Below, in pieces: positions 22,301 through 32,660 of a stretch of 64,000 nucleotides of DNA (positions are counted from its first letter, which is position 1; each line of letters opens with the position of its first letter). This stretch comes from Rhypophila decipiens (lineage: Eukaryota; Ascomycota; Sordariomycetes; Sordariales; Naviculisporaceae). The position numbers and the translations under genes are program-made. The stretch spans positions 53,522-117,521 of the forward strand of contig MU858165.1 in the NCBI GenBank assembly GCA_033297075.1. Reading direction: 5' to 3'. A model generated the notes under the pieces. That model saw nothing but the letters and a program-made list of their open reading frames with translations, did not search any database and was not told the DNA's origin.

Positions 22301-24666
22301 GCCGAATCACTGCCCATGGTCCCTCGCAAGAAGTGATTGCATCTGGGAAGCTCGGCGATGACATTGCCCAAAAGTCCGTACCGGGTTCTGCCCACGTGTC
22401 TCGTGTTCCATCTCGTGTCCCCTCCAGTGTCGGCGAGGAGAGTGGGAATACGCTCGTCAATGAGGCAGATGGCAACGATCATCTCGCTAAAATTCAATCC
22501 GTCAAGAAGGAGCACAAGAAGCAGGACGCCATGGAAGAGACCAAAGCAGTTGGCGCCGTAAAATGGCCGGTTTTGAAACTCTATCTCAGCGCCATGGGCA
22601 GCTGGTGGTTCTGGGCCGTTGCTATCCTTGTATTCTCGCTCAATCAGTTCAGTGGCGTTGCTTCCAGCATCTGGATCAAGGAATGGGCCAACCAGTACAC
22701 CACTGAGGATGTATCCGGAGTCTTTAACATGAATTCCCAGAGCTACTCCACGCAGTCGTTCTCGCCTACTTATCTCGCCTCTGTAGCTAAGTATGGGAGC
22801 ACCAACACAACTGTATCGACTCTTGACAATCAGCCCGAGGTCGACGTTACCTACTACTTGAGCATCCTCGCCTTGATTGGTATTGCAGGCGCTGTTGCGG
22901 CCCTGGTCCGGGATTTGTGGATTTTCCTTGGGGCCTTGGCGGCCTCCTGGAAACTGCACAATCGCTTGATGAGCGCTGTGTCGGGTGCCAGGTTCAAGTT
23001 CTTTGACGTTACCCCTCTCGGTCAGATCATGAACCGATTCAGCAAGGATTTGGAGGCTGTGGATCAGGAGGTTGCACCTGTTGCCATTGGTGTCATGAGC
23101 TGCGCACTGGGTATCGTGGTCACAGTTGTGCTAATTGCGTACATAACACCCGGGTTCCTGATACCTGGCGTCTTCATCACGGCAGCATATGTCTTCCTCG
23201 GCCAGTTCTACCTCTACGCGTCTCGAGATTTGAAGCGCTTGGAGTCTGTCCAGAGAAGCCCGCTCTTCCAGCAGTTCGGCGAGACACTGAGTGGCGTCAC
23301 GACTATTCGTGCCTATGGCGACGAGAGGCGCTTTATCAGAGATAACCTGGCCAGCATCAACTCCCAGCTACGTCCCTTTATCTACCTGTGGGGTGCAAAT
23401 AGGTGGCTCTCCATCAGGACTGATCTTCTTGGCGACATGGTTGCTTTCTTTGCTGGAGTGTTTGTCATCATCAGCCTGGGCAAAATTGACCCTGGATCCG
23501 CCGGCATTTCGTTGAGCTATGCCATTGGATTTGCTGACAACATCCTCTGGCTGGTACGGCTGTACGCATCGAATGAGCAGAATATGAACTCGGTGGAACG
23601 AATTAAGGAATACCTGGACGTCGAACAAGAGGCGGCTGCTATCGTCCCAGAGAACCGTCCTCCTAAGAACTGGCCTGCCCAGGGCTCGGTTGAGTTCATC
23701 AACTATTCGACACGTTACCGCAAGGAACTTGATCCTGTTCTTCGGAATCTCACCTTCAAGATCGAGGCCCACGAGAAGATTGGTATTGTCGGCCGCACCG
23801 GTGCCGGAAAGAGCTCTTTGGCCTTGGCCATCTTCCGTGCCTTGGAGGCGGAGGAGGGCAAGATCATCATTGACGATGTTGATATCGGCCAGATTGGGCT
23901 TCGCGACTTGCGTGAGGCCATAACTATCGTACCTCAAGAGCCTACCCTTTTCCAGGGTACGATCCGAACCAACCTGGACCCATTCAACCTCTACACCGAC
24001 GACGACATCTTTGAGGCACTTCGTCGGGTACACCTTATCGGACCCGATGAGCAGATACCAACTGGGACCAGCTCGCCCCTCATCCCACCGCCCCCCACCA
24101 TCGCCATCACAGGAGCCGACTCTGAGGAGCCTACCACCTCTGTGGCTACTAACAAAAATGTCTTCCTCAATCTCTCATCGCCCGTGAGCGAATCCGGCAC
24201 CAACCTGTCTCAAGGCCAACGGCAGCTCATGTGCCTGGCAAGAGCAATGCTCAAGAAGCCCAACGTGCTGGTCATGGACGAAGCCACGGCCTCCATCGAC
24301 TACGCCACGGACACGGCCATCCAGGAGACTATCCGTGAGCTCGACAGCACTATCATCACCATCGCACATCGGCTGCAGACTATTGCGGACTACGACAAGG
24401 TGTTGGTGCTTGATAAGGGCCAGGTAATCGAATACGGCCATCCGTGGGATTTGATGAAGAAGGCAGGGGGCAACTTTAGGAGTATGTGCGAGATGAGTGG
24501 GGACTACGACACGTTGGCCAAGATTTCCAAAAACGCGTTCAAGGCCAAACTACTGGTCGACGTCGACGAGGACGAGCAAGATCAAGCTGAGGTCAATGAG
24601 GAGGCGGCGAATGTGGTAAATGTACCCGTGGCAGGCGCCATACCGAGCGGGTACGGGGCTGCTTAA
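19335..24666 (+). CDS. ABCC-family (MRP-type) full ABC transporter, probably vacuolar
   Basis: ATP-driven exporter of the MRP/ABCC family, like yeast vacuolar Ybt1/Vmr1/Bpt1, which move bile acids, glutathione conjugates or metals. Exon 1 is 19335-19405 and exon 2 is 19608-24666; intron 19406-19607 (GTAAGG...TATACAG). The joined N-terminus reads MAGFASCSWPIWQIDDFSQC, then DYLRILLPLIVIGLSF, completing a TMD0 that the long exon alone lacks. Product 1709 aa. NBD1: Walker A GPTGSGKTS near residue 739, signature LSGGQKQR near 846, LLLDDCLSAVD. NBD2: GRTGAGKSS near 1419, signature LSQGQRQ near 1557, VMDEATASID, then a His switch in IAHRLQT. NBD1's Walker B ends in Asp rather than Glu, a known ABCC asymmetry. 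A Lys-rich insertion lies between TM segments of TMD1. Substrate unknown. Confidence 0.93.
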
Positions 24667-25448
24667 AACTGAAACCATGTTCGTCGATCGGATTCGATAT
24701 GCCTACTTGAGCGATGTATTTGCCTGTGTAATTGAGTTGACATGCAAAGTTGACAGCAATATTAGTTCTTTTGCTTTACATATGGGCAGCGCAGGCCCCT
24801 TTAAACAGAAAAGGGGTTTAGAGGCCCAAGGGAATCGGTGGAGACAGACCAAGTTTGGGCGTATTCATAGTGACTAATTACTAGACTTTTTTCTTTGGCA
24901 TTCCTGTATATAAGAATGGGATTGTTGATTATTGTTATTTCTTTCCTATCAACCAAGCATAAATGGATCGTTTCTGTAATTCGTGAACGTAGCTACGAGT
25001 GCTACAATATGAATACAGACGGGAAAGGACATCTGGTTGTACAGTACAGTACAGATCTTGCGGAATGTGATGAGTCAGCAACTTTCTTGTAGTTATCGAT
25101 AAGCCTGGACAGGGGTGGGACCCTTGATTTGGTGGGGGAGGGGTCCTCATCTCATCCCGATTCATCATGTTCAGAGCAGGTCACTCGTTACCCGAACAAG
25201 AAACGTACCTTCAAGTCTCTGTTCTAGGAACAGTTCTGGCGCTCATCCGAAAAGCCAAGTTCATATTAATCCATCAGGACCTCTCAGAAAATCCACCGAG
25301 GCATTGCCCACTTTGCCACTCGCGGTCGACTCAAGTTGAACTTGATCATCAAGCCCTCACCTCATCTAGGCTCGACTCACATATTCCCCGATACCCACCA
25401 GCACAGGCAGCATTCGAAGTCGAAAAAAAGGCCGAAAGGACTTCAGAA
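24667..25448. other. Intergenic region
   Basis: 780 bp between tandem genes; contains a short TACAG/GTAC repeat near 25028-25045. The plus-strand frame from 25167 is leader sequence continuing into the next gene. No other gene seen. Confidence 0.45.
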
Positions 25449-26697
25449 ATGGCAGAGATATCCAACCCGAGGAGGATATTAGCCGTCTCGCTGGCTGATT
25501 CTGCTGAACATTTGAGTCTGGTCATCAAAGGTCAGTTTTTGATGATTCATAAACATCTGAAATTATATATTTCATCATGTATAGTTGAATGACAAGCGCT
25601 TTCTCGCATCTAACAACAATATTACAGATCTCACAGGCACACTCCCAGAACCGGCCGTCATCCCACCACCATCAGACTCATCAGATCCCTCTGCCCCCCC
25701 AAGTACAACCCTAGCAGGAACTACACACGTCTTGCCCTTGAAAACGACCTACTACACAGCTAGCGTCCCCATCTGGCTGGACTTGATATCTTCGCCGGAA
25801 GAATGGTCTGCGTCGTTTCTGTCGGATGAAGCCAAAGAAGTGCTAGATGTTTTGGGCGGGGTGTTGGTCATCTTTCCGCTTCAGTCTTCTTCTGCATCTG
25901 CTGCTGCAGCGGCCGCAAAAGACCTGGTATCCCATGTCGGCCGGGTCATTCGCCAGGGTCTGGGCGGGACAGATTGGGAAGGCGTAGGTCTAGTTGTGGG
26001 GGTTTCTTCTTCTTCAAGTTCCGGCTCACCACGGCCTTTATCATCGCTTCCCCCCGGAGGAGAGGATAATATCGCTGGAGGAGGAAGGGAAGAAGATCTA
26101 GACGCAATTCTGGACGAATGGGAGGATTACTGCTGGGATTCGGGGCTGGAATTTGTTCATCACCGCGTGACCATCACTCATCCGAAAGCCCAAACAGGCG
26201 CGTCCAGCGAGAAGAAGGATGCTGAGAAGGGAGAGAAAGATGAGAGAAACGAATTCGGCGAGAAAATGGGTATCGCCCGGGTGAGGGAAGCTCTTGAGGC
26301 GAATGAATGGTCAGGGGGGGCTGGTGGTGGTTCCGATGATGACGAGTCCGATGATGCAGAGGAAGAAGGAGAATTTGGCAGCTTCCAAAAGGGAAAGCAG
26401 CAGCAGTCAAAGAAAGACGGCGAGGAATCAGACGACGACGAGGAACAACTTGACTTTGGCTTTGACAAGGCGGATTTTGTCGGTCTAAAAAAGGCAATCT
26501 GGAAAGGAGGAGGTGACGATGAGGACGATGATGACGACGACGAGGCAAATGGCAACGATGACGAGGTGAAAAAGCTTGAGAGCATGATGCACAAGCTACA
26601 AGCAGTTAGGGACATGACTGCTGGTATGCCTGACGAACAACGCAAGAGGATGGCCAAGCACGCTGTGGATGAGGTTATGAAGGATATGGAGTTGTAA
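25449..26697 (+). CDS. Alpha/gamma-adaptin-binding protein p34 family (Irc6-like)
   Basis: Homologue of p34/AAGAB and yeast Irc6, which act with adaptor complexes in clathrin traffic; AAGAB chaperones AP subunit assembly. Exons 25449-25530 and 25628-26697; intron 25531-25627 (GTCAGT...TTACAG). The start MAEISNPRRILAVSL leads into a Rab-like small GTPase-like pseudo-fold; splicing joins SLVIKG-type sequence to DLTGTLP. Product 383 aa. Conserved pieces include TTYYTASVPIWLD and LDAILDEWEDYCWDSGLEFV. The second half is very acidic (Asp/Glu runs) and ends in the helical p34 C-terminus (KLESMMHKLQAVRDMTAGMP...). No P-loop is seen, as expected for this family. Confidence 0.85.
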
Positions 26698-27707
26698 CTG
26701 AGTCTTCACTGTTCTGGGTTGACTGCTAATAATAGTATGGGACCGACAAGTTGGTGAGCATAGAAGACTGCCTCTTAGATGAACAAATAAAGATATCACA
26801 TCGTATCGCATATATGGAAACAACCCGCGATTGTGTCAAGTTCATTGTCTGTCGAGCACTTGGCAACTGGTTCAAAAAATGGGGTGTCAAATACAATATG
26901 TGTACCAAATCAACGCTACGATTTAAGACAAATATAGGTAATTTGTAGGCCTTCTTAAGAACTGCTATATGCCTTTAAATCGAGATTTAACGCATTATAT
27001 CTTCTCTCCTAGGGTGTACTTCTGTCCATTTTTGCGACTGTATGAGACTTATTATATGGGTATTATTTGTTGTACATAGGCATATATTTTTCATTTCATA
27101 CCCCTATTTTTCGAGCAGTTGCCCAGGTACCGATCTAATGGGGGGCTTTGTATATCATAGTGGTATAGATGGACAAGATATTTCAGCATCCTCGGGCAGT
27201 TATCCTCAATTATCACCTCGATCATCATATTCTTTTGGGTAAGTTGAACTTGTAAACTCTCATTTTTCTATCCAAGACTCAAGGGTATACTCTTTTTAAA
27301 CTTTGACACCTAGCTTGTATGCCATGCCACGCCATGGTTGTATATACCGGACAAAGGAAATTGGAAATAAAGCAGAGCCAAAAAGCAGAAACTCCAGAAA
27401 AAAGACGGTATCAAAAGGACAACAACCACCATGCTATGCCATGCTCGCTCATGCTGTGCCATGCATCCCCCTCATCCCCTCTGCTTCTGTCTCCACGCAA
27501 TATATGTCCTTTCATTCATGTGTTTCGTTCCATCGTTAACTAGGAAATCCAGTATCTTCGTCGGGTACCTGTATATGTGATTCGGGTTTCCAACTCTTCT
27601 CGTTAAGTTCCAGCTTCAGCCCGTTCTGTTCTATATCTATATCCAAATCCATCTACTGCGACGCAAACAATACCAAGCCAGAAAGCAGCAAGCTCGTCAG
27701 TCATCAT
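26698..27707. other. Convergent intergenic region with AT-rich element
   Basis: 1.0 kb between convergent stop codons. Contains a MITE-like element (26872-27037) and short ATGCCATGC-type direct repeats near 27318-27345 and 27428-27466. No gene seen. Confidence 0.5.
26872..27037. mobile_element. MITE-like AT-rich element, copy 1 (about 166 bp)
   Basis: Left end TTCAAAAAATGGGGTGTCA; right end, read in reverse, TCGCAAAAATGG. The ends match the 18-bp terminal repeat of the copy at 48102-48321. The interior read in reverse contains CTAGGAGAGAAG then TATAATGCG and GGCATATAG, also present at 55568-55620. No coding capacity. Ends are partly decayed, so boundaries are approximate. Confidence 0.5.
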
Positions 27708-30700
27708 TTACTTCCCACCAAGAGCCATCCGCGGCGTTGATACCATCTCGACCGGGCTCTGGCAAATGTCAGCACCATTCCCACCGCTCACCATAGCGGT
27801 CTCATCTTCTCCAATAACCCGAGGCTGCAACGTCGGGTCCCAGATCCGGCCAGGCTTCTGGACATCAAAACTCACACTAGTGACCGTGCTCGTCTCGTGA
27901 ATAGCCTCCAAGCCCCTTCCTCCCTCTCCACGCTCCAGACCGCCATCATCACCATTACCACCGGCAGCATGTTCCTTCATCACATCCATGACACCATCAA
28001 TGTGCTCCACCTCCTGCATCAAGTCCTGGTCCGTCGGCCACAGCGATTTGCGAACAGCCGAGACCGAGAGCTCCAGAATAACCAATGCGGACAAGATGAT
28101 GAACACCATAAGCCACCACATGCCCGACCTTCCAAAGCCCTCAATGAACTGACCCCGCACCACGTACGGCGCCGGTGCTTTCGCATAGATGCCGCTTAAG
28201 AACAGATTCCACACGAACCAGCCGCCTATGGAGATGAAGAGTCCAATAAAGGTGATGATGGTGCGGTGGTGCAGCTCGATGACAAACATTTTGATGTTGA
28301 TAAACACCACGCACAAGGTGAATGCCATGGTGCCTACGGCGTACAGGTCCACGTGGATTGGCGGTACGGACAGGACTGTGTAGATGTAGTACGTCGCGTT
28401 GAAGATGAGAACTGACTCGATCACGGCCATCAGCATCCAGCCGATATACAGCCTGATGTTGAACGCCTTGTTTTTCTGTCCAAAGCTGTAGAGCTCGGGC
28501 ACCGCCAGTAGAGTGGCAGCTGACAGGTCCTTCTCGAAGATACCAGGGATGATGACAGGGAGCGAGGTGAACAAGGTATTGAACACGGCCAAACTAGCCG
28601 ATTCGTATATGGAAGTTCCCGTGTATCCGTTGTAGTGTTGGTACTGGGCCTGGACGAGATAAAAGATGACCTCCTTCCAGAACGTGCCGAGAATGTATTT
28701 GCCAGTCCGAATGTAATTCCATCGACCATGGACGAAGAGGAGACGCTGTAGGAACCGGAACTGGGCAATTGAGTAGTCCGAGATGCGAGCAGCTTGAAGA
28801 CCCTCGCGGCCAGAAATACCGACACCGACATGAGACGCCTGTATCATGGCAATGTCATTGGCGCCGTCACCAATGGCAAGCGTCACAGACGAAGGAACTT
28901 GGCGGCGGATGCATTTGACGAGGTTGGCCTTCTGAGATGGCGAGGCGCGGCAGCAAATAACTGAGTCGACTCTCGTAACCAGGTCCAAGAAGAGTATCTT
29001 CAGTGACTCGTCCTGGTCCACCACTGATAGTGTTTGACCATCAATCACGACCACCGAGTGCGGGACCATGCCGCGGCCGACATCAATCAGAGTAGAAGCC
29101 AGTATCTCTTGCATGTCGCCACGGGTCGAGTCCAGGATGTAAATCTCGGAAAAGGGCTTGCATATCCTTGCCGAGTGCGCAATATTGATAGCAGTCTCCC
29201 GCTTATCACCCGTCAACATCCACACCTTGATATTAGCACGGCGCAGCTTGTCGATGGTCTCGGGCACACCCTTCTGCAACTTGTCTTCAATGGCAGTAGC
29301 TCCGGCCAGATCAAAGCCTTGCTCGATCAGCTCCGCTGCCTCTTCGATGCGATCCTGGCGATTGACAAGGCTGGTGGTAGCCTCGTGATATATCGCCTTC
29401 CACTTCTTGTAGTCTGCTGGTTCGATATAGCGATAGGCAAACACCAACGTACGCAGGCCTTCGGACGCAAAGTCATCAATGTGCTGGAAGCAGCGCTCGA
29501 ATACGGCCCCATCATTCAGCGCCAGTGACTCATCCACCAAATAGTCATCTTGAACGGGGGACAGCAACGTGCTGCTGTCAGTCGGCCGCGATCTCGTCAT
29601 GGAGGGACGGGGGCGCTGAAAAGGGCCAGCATCGCTAGCTGGTTCCTCCATCTCGCCGTTCTCACGGCGGGAAAGCCACGAATCGACTTCATCAGTAAGC
29701 ACAACCGATCTGCGAATACTGCCGACCCCGGACTTCCTACGCTCCAGGGCAGAGGCAGCTCGCATTAGAGTCATGCTGTCCCGTTTGATGCTGTGGTAAC
29801 TTTGCCGTAAGGCCCTCTCCTGTTCCATACTCTTTCGCATGCTCGCTCTCCGCTCAACTGCCGAAGCAGTTTGAATGGCCAAAAGATGTTGTTTCAACCG
29901 AGGCAATATCACGCTGTCAGCACCCTTGGTGAAGATACAGATCTTTTCGTCCGGCATTCTCACCACGATTGACATTCTCTTGCGCTTGCTGCTGAATTCG
30001 ATCACGTCGAGGACCTCGTAGCTTTCCGTAGTCGTGAACCCATCAGCGTCGGTGAACCGGAGTTTGATAGACTGGGCAGGACGATCAATGAGGAGGCATC
30101 CCAGGTCCCGAGCACCCTCGACAAGGGCGAGCTCGTCAGGGGAAGCGGCTTGGAAGCTGACACCACCATCCTCAGTCGCCTCAGGTAAACATGTATGGCA
30201 GAGGGCCATACATAGGATGAATTGGCGAGCCTTGCGTGAGAAAGCCGAGTTTGGCTTGCTGCGAATGTATCGAAGCAGGTCCTCGGTAGTCATTTCAGGG
30301 TCAGAGGGTTTGGGGCCGGTCGACCCTCGCCTAATGGGGATGGATTGGGAGCGTATTGGGCTGCTGTCATCATCAGCACGCTCAGCGGTGCTGCTTTTCC
30401 TGGCTTTCGAGCGGCCTTCTTTTTCTCCCTTCTTTCCTTTCCCGGGTTTGGTGCTCATTGATTTTCTTCGTTGCTCGTCTTGTGCTGCAGCTTGCTTGAT
30501 GTCCATGTCGTGGAGCCACGAGGTGCCCGCCACACTCAACTTGCGGAATTTCATCATGTTTTCCGTCAACGTGCCCGTTTTGTCAGAGAAAACATAATTG
30601 ACCTGTCCTAGATTTTCCAGAATTGTCGTCGTGTTGGCCACCATCGGGGTGTCGGTGACAGGGTCGTACATCTTGATGTCGCGGAGGAGTAGAAGCTGGC

Positions 30701-32660
30701 CGACTTTGATGATTTCGAGGCTGACATACAACGACAATGGAATCAGTGTGTTGTACGCGATGATGAAACCGATCAAGATTTCCTTGAGAGGGACCGAGTT
30801 TCCATCAAGGTACCAGGCATGACGCTCGTAACGACGGTGCCATATTTTGTTGCCGATAGTGCAACCGACACTCAGCATGACCACAAACATGACAAGCAGG
30901 AGGACGATGCGGTTCACGAGCCGTTGCATCTCGGGAGCTTTGGCACGGGCATTCTTGTTCGCGTTCATCCGAATCTTGCACTCCTCGCCAGTGTTGATGA
31001 CCAAGCCAATAGCCTGCGAGGTATTTCGTACCGTCGATCCTCTGTACACGACCTGGTTCGTGGTCAGAGGCATGGTTTTTCCGTCAACAGTCGCCCTTCC
31101 TTCGTAGTTGTAAAGGTCCAAGTTGGGATCCTCCGACACAACCTCAGCCTCGCAAGACGACATGGCCTCTATCGAGCTGCAATTGTCAATAAACAGAGGG
31201 CATGCCTGTTTGCTCTTGAGATTAGTCTCGCCATCCAGCGCCATGGTCTCGATATACGCGATCCCATTGGGACCAGTAGCGTAGAGAAGAATTATATCCG
31301 CCGGCACGTTCTCGTCTCTCCGTAATTGGATGACATCCCCCACCCGAAGGTCTTGCCATTCAACCAGGGACCAGGGCTTCGAATCGGCCTGTTCTCTTAC
31401 GTCATGCGCACCCTCCAAGTCTGCCATGGACATCTCAATGGTATCGGCTTCCGCTTTCCCCCTTATCTTGGCCAAGTCTTTGAGCATGTCCTTGCCTAAC
31501 CGCACCTTCGTCCCTCGTTTCACAGTCCCATCGGTATCCAGCACACGTACCATACTCCTATTCTCAAGTTTGTCGAGTTTATATCTTCTGTAGTCGTCGT
31601 ACCCTTCCTTGGCCATGCTGATGGCGACGAATGCCATGAGGGGACCTATCGTCGTGTACTTGCCCGTGGTGCTCAACCCTGGGACCATCTGCAGAATACC
31701 AATGACGAGGAAGTAGAAGTTGGCCAGTTTGCTGAACTGAAAGAAGAGTTGCTTCGGTAAGAAGTCCCATACCGTGTAGCGACTCGACCGGATGAAATTT
31801 GATATGTACGGACGTCCAGTTCGTTCGTCGGTTAGAGCTTTCCTCCTCGCCAGACCGGGCTTTAGAGGGACATGACGGCCGTCCTTACTCGGAGGTATTG
31901 GCTTGCGCCGCAGCAGTCCCTCTAAGATATACTTCTTGTATCCCCTCTGAGCCTTCTTCCGCATCATAACCCATGGTCCGTCCTGCCATTTTTGCCTCTC
32001 CTTCTGACGCTCAACCCAGTTCCTGTAATGCGCAAGATTGACATTTGTTTCTTTGACGGAGTTCATGACGCTGTGGGCGTCGCCATGTAGCAAATCGTCG
32101 AGCTGGTGGAGGGATCGGGGACGGGTGAGGGAGATTCGTGACTCCTCGATCGAGTGTCCCGTGGTACGCCTGGAGTCTACCGACAAGTGACCTGGATGTA
32201 ATCGCCCAGGCTGCCTCGAGGACGAAGCATCTGTATGTGGTGGTTCAATATGAGACTGAATGGTGTAGAGAGTCGGGCTGATTTGTAGGGAGCGGCGAGG
32301 TGGGCGAGTAGGACTCCTGAGGCTGTTTGGATCGTCGCTGCTGAATCGCACGCGGGAAGCCGCCGCCGTTGCCGCCGTCGGAGGAATAACCACGGAAGGG
32401 AACGAGTGTGTTCTCGGGAGGGCCGTACCAAGGTTCGGTGGTCTCGTTGCGCCACTGGCGGACGAGGCGTGATTCAGGTTCGGACGTTGAGAAGTGGACG
32501 GAGGTACGGATAGAGGAGCATTGTCACGGCTGGAAGATGCTGGGACGGAGGTACTACTTGTGCTCGCCAGGGAGCCTTGTAATTCCTGCTGCTGTTCCCC
32601 TACATGGTCGAGTTGATCCCGTAAAGCCTCAGCGGCATCTGGTTGGCCTTGGTCCGCCAT
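27708..32660 (-). CDS. P4-type ATPase, phospholipid flippase (Dnf3-like)
   Basis: Aminophospholipid flippase moving lipids from the lumenal/outer to the cytosolic leaflet in Golgi, endosome or plasma membrane. Single exon, 1650 aa, longer than Dnf1/2-type or Drs2-type enzymes and matching Dnf3-type length. A disordered Ser/Pro-rich N-terminus of about 290 residues precedes FQFSKLANFYFLVIGILQ (TM1). Actuator motif DGETNLK; phosphorylation motif SDKTGTLTENMM with Asp near residue 691; nucleotide-binding KGADSVILP; TGDKRETAIN near 1150; hinge IGDGANDIAMIQ near 1260. Ten membrane spans fit the pattern. The insertion between the phosphorylation site and nucleotide domain is basic (GKGKKGEKEGRSKARK). 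A Cdc50-family partner would be encoded elsewhere. A 22-codon upstream ORF (32741-32673) ends 12 nt before the start. Confidence 0.93.
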   Translation of the reverse strand: MADQGQPDAAEALRDQLDHVGEQQQELQGSLASTSSTSVPASSSRDNAPLSVPPSTSQRPNLNHASSASGATRPPNLGTALPRTHSFPSVVIPPTAATAAASRVRFSSDDPNSLRSPTRPPRRSLQISPTLYTIQSHIEPPHTDASSSRQPGRLHPGHLSVDSRRTTGHSIEESRISLTRPRSLHQLDDLLHGDAHSVMNSVKETNVNLAHYRNWVERQKERQKWQDGPWVMMRKKAQRGYKKYILEGLLRRKPIPPSKDGRHVPLKPGLARRKALTDERTGRPYISNFIRSSRYTVWDFLPKQLFFQFSKLANFYFLVIGILQMVPGLSTTGKYTTIGPLMAFVAISMAKEGYDDYRRYKLDKLENRSMVRVLDTDGTVKRGTKVRLGKDMLKDLAKIRGKAEADTIEMSMADLEGAHDVREQADSKPWSLVEWQDLRVGDVIQLRRDENVPADIILLYATGPNGIAYIETMALDGETNLKSKQACPLFIDNCSSIEAMSSCEAEVVSEDPNLDLYNYEGRATVDGKTMPLTTNQVVYRGSTVRNTSQAIGLVINTGEECKIRMNANKNARAKAPEMQRLVNRIVLLLVMFVVMLSVGCTIGNKIWHRRYERHAWYLDGNSVPLKEILIGFIIAYNTLIPLSLYVSLEIIKVGQLLLLRDIKMYDPVTDTPMVANTTTILENLGQVNYVFSDKTGTLTENMMKFRKLSVAGTSWLHDMDIKQAAAQDEQRRKSMSTKPGKGKKGEKEGRSKARKSSTAERADDDSSPIRSQSIPIRRGSTGPKPSDPEMTTEDLLRYIRSKPNSAFSRKARQFILCMALCHTCLPEATEDGGVSFQAASPDELALVEGARDLGCLLIDRPAQSIKLRFTDADGFTTTESYEVLDVIEFSSKRKRMSIVVRMPDEKICIFTKGADSVILPRLKQHLLAIQTASAVERRASMRKSMEQERALRQSYHSIKRDSMTLMRAASALERRKSGVGSIRRSVVLTDEVDSWLSRRENGEMEEPASDAGPFQRPRPSMTRSRPTDSSTLLSPVQDDYLVDESLALNDGAVFERCFQHIDDFASEGLRTLVFAYRYIEPADYKKWKAIYHEATTSLVNRQDRIEEAAELIEQGFDLAGATAIEDKLQKGVPETIDKLRRANIKVWMLTGDKRETAINIAHSARICKPFSEIYILDSTRGDMQEILASTLIDVGRGMVPHSVVVIDGQTLSVVDQDESLKILFLDLVTRVDSVICCRASPSQKANLVKCIRRQVPSSVTLAIGDGANDIAMIQASHVGVGISGREGLQAARISDYSIAQFRFLQRLLFVHGRWNYIRTGKYILGTFWKEVIFYLVQAQYQHYNGYTGTSIYESASLAVFNTLFTSLPVIIPGIFEKDLSAATLLAVPELYSFGQKNKAFNIRLYIGWMLMAVIESVLIFNATYYIYTVLSVPPIHVDLYAVGTMAFTLCVVFINIKMFVIELHHRTIITFIGLFISIGGWFVWNLFLSGIYAKAPAPYVVRGQFIEGFGRSGMWWLMVFIILSALVILELSVSAVRKSLWPTDQDLMQEVEHIDGVMDVMKEHAAGGNGDDGGLERGEGGRGLEAIHETSTVTSVSFDVQKPGRIWDPTLQPRVIGEDETAMVSGGNGADICQSPVEMVSTPRMALGGK

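Noticed and set aside
21775..22959. 394-codon open frame antisense to the ABC transporter
   Set aside because: Lies wholly opposite NBD1/TMD2 coding sequence; no domain or splice context.
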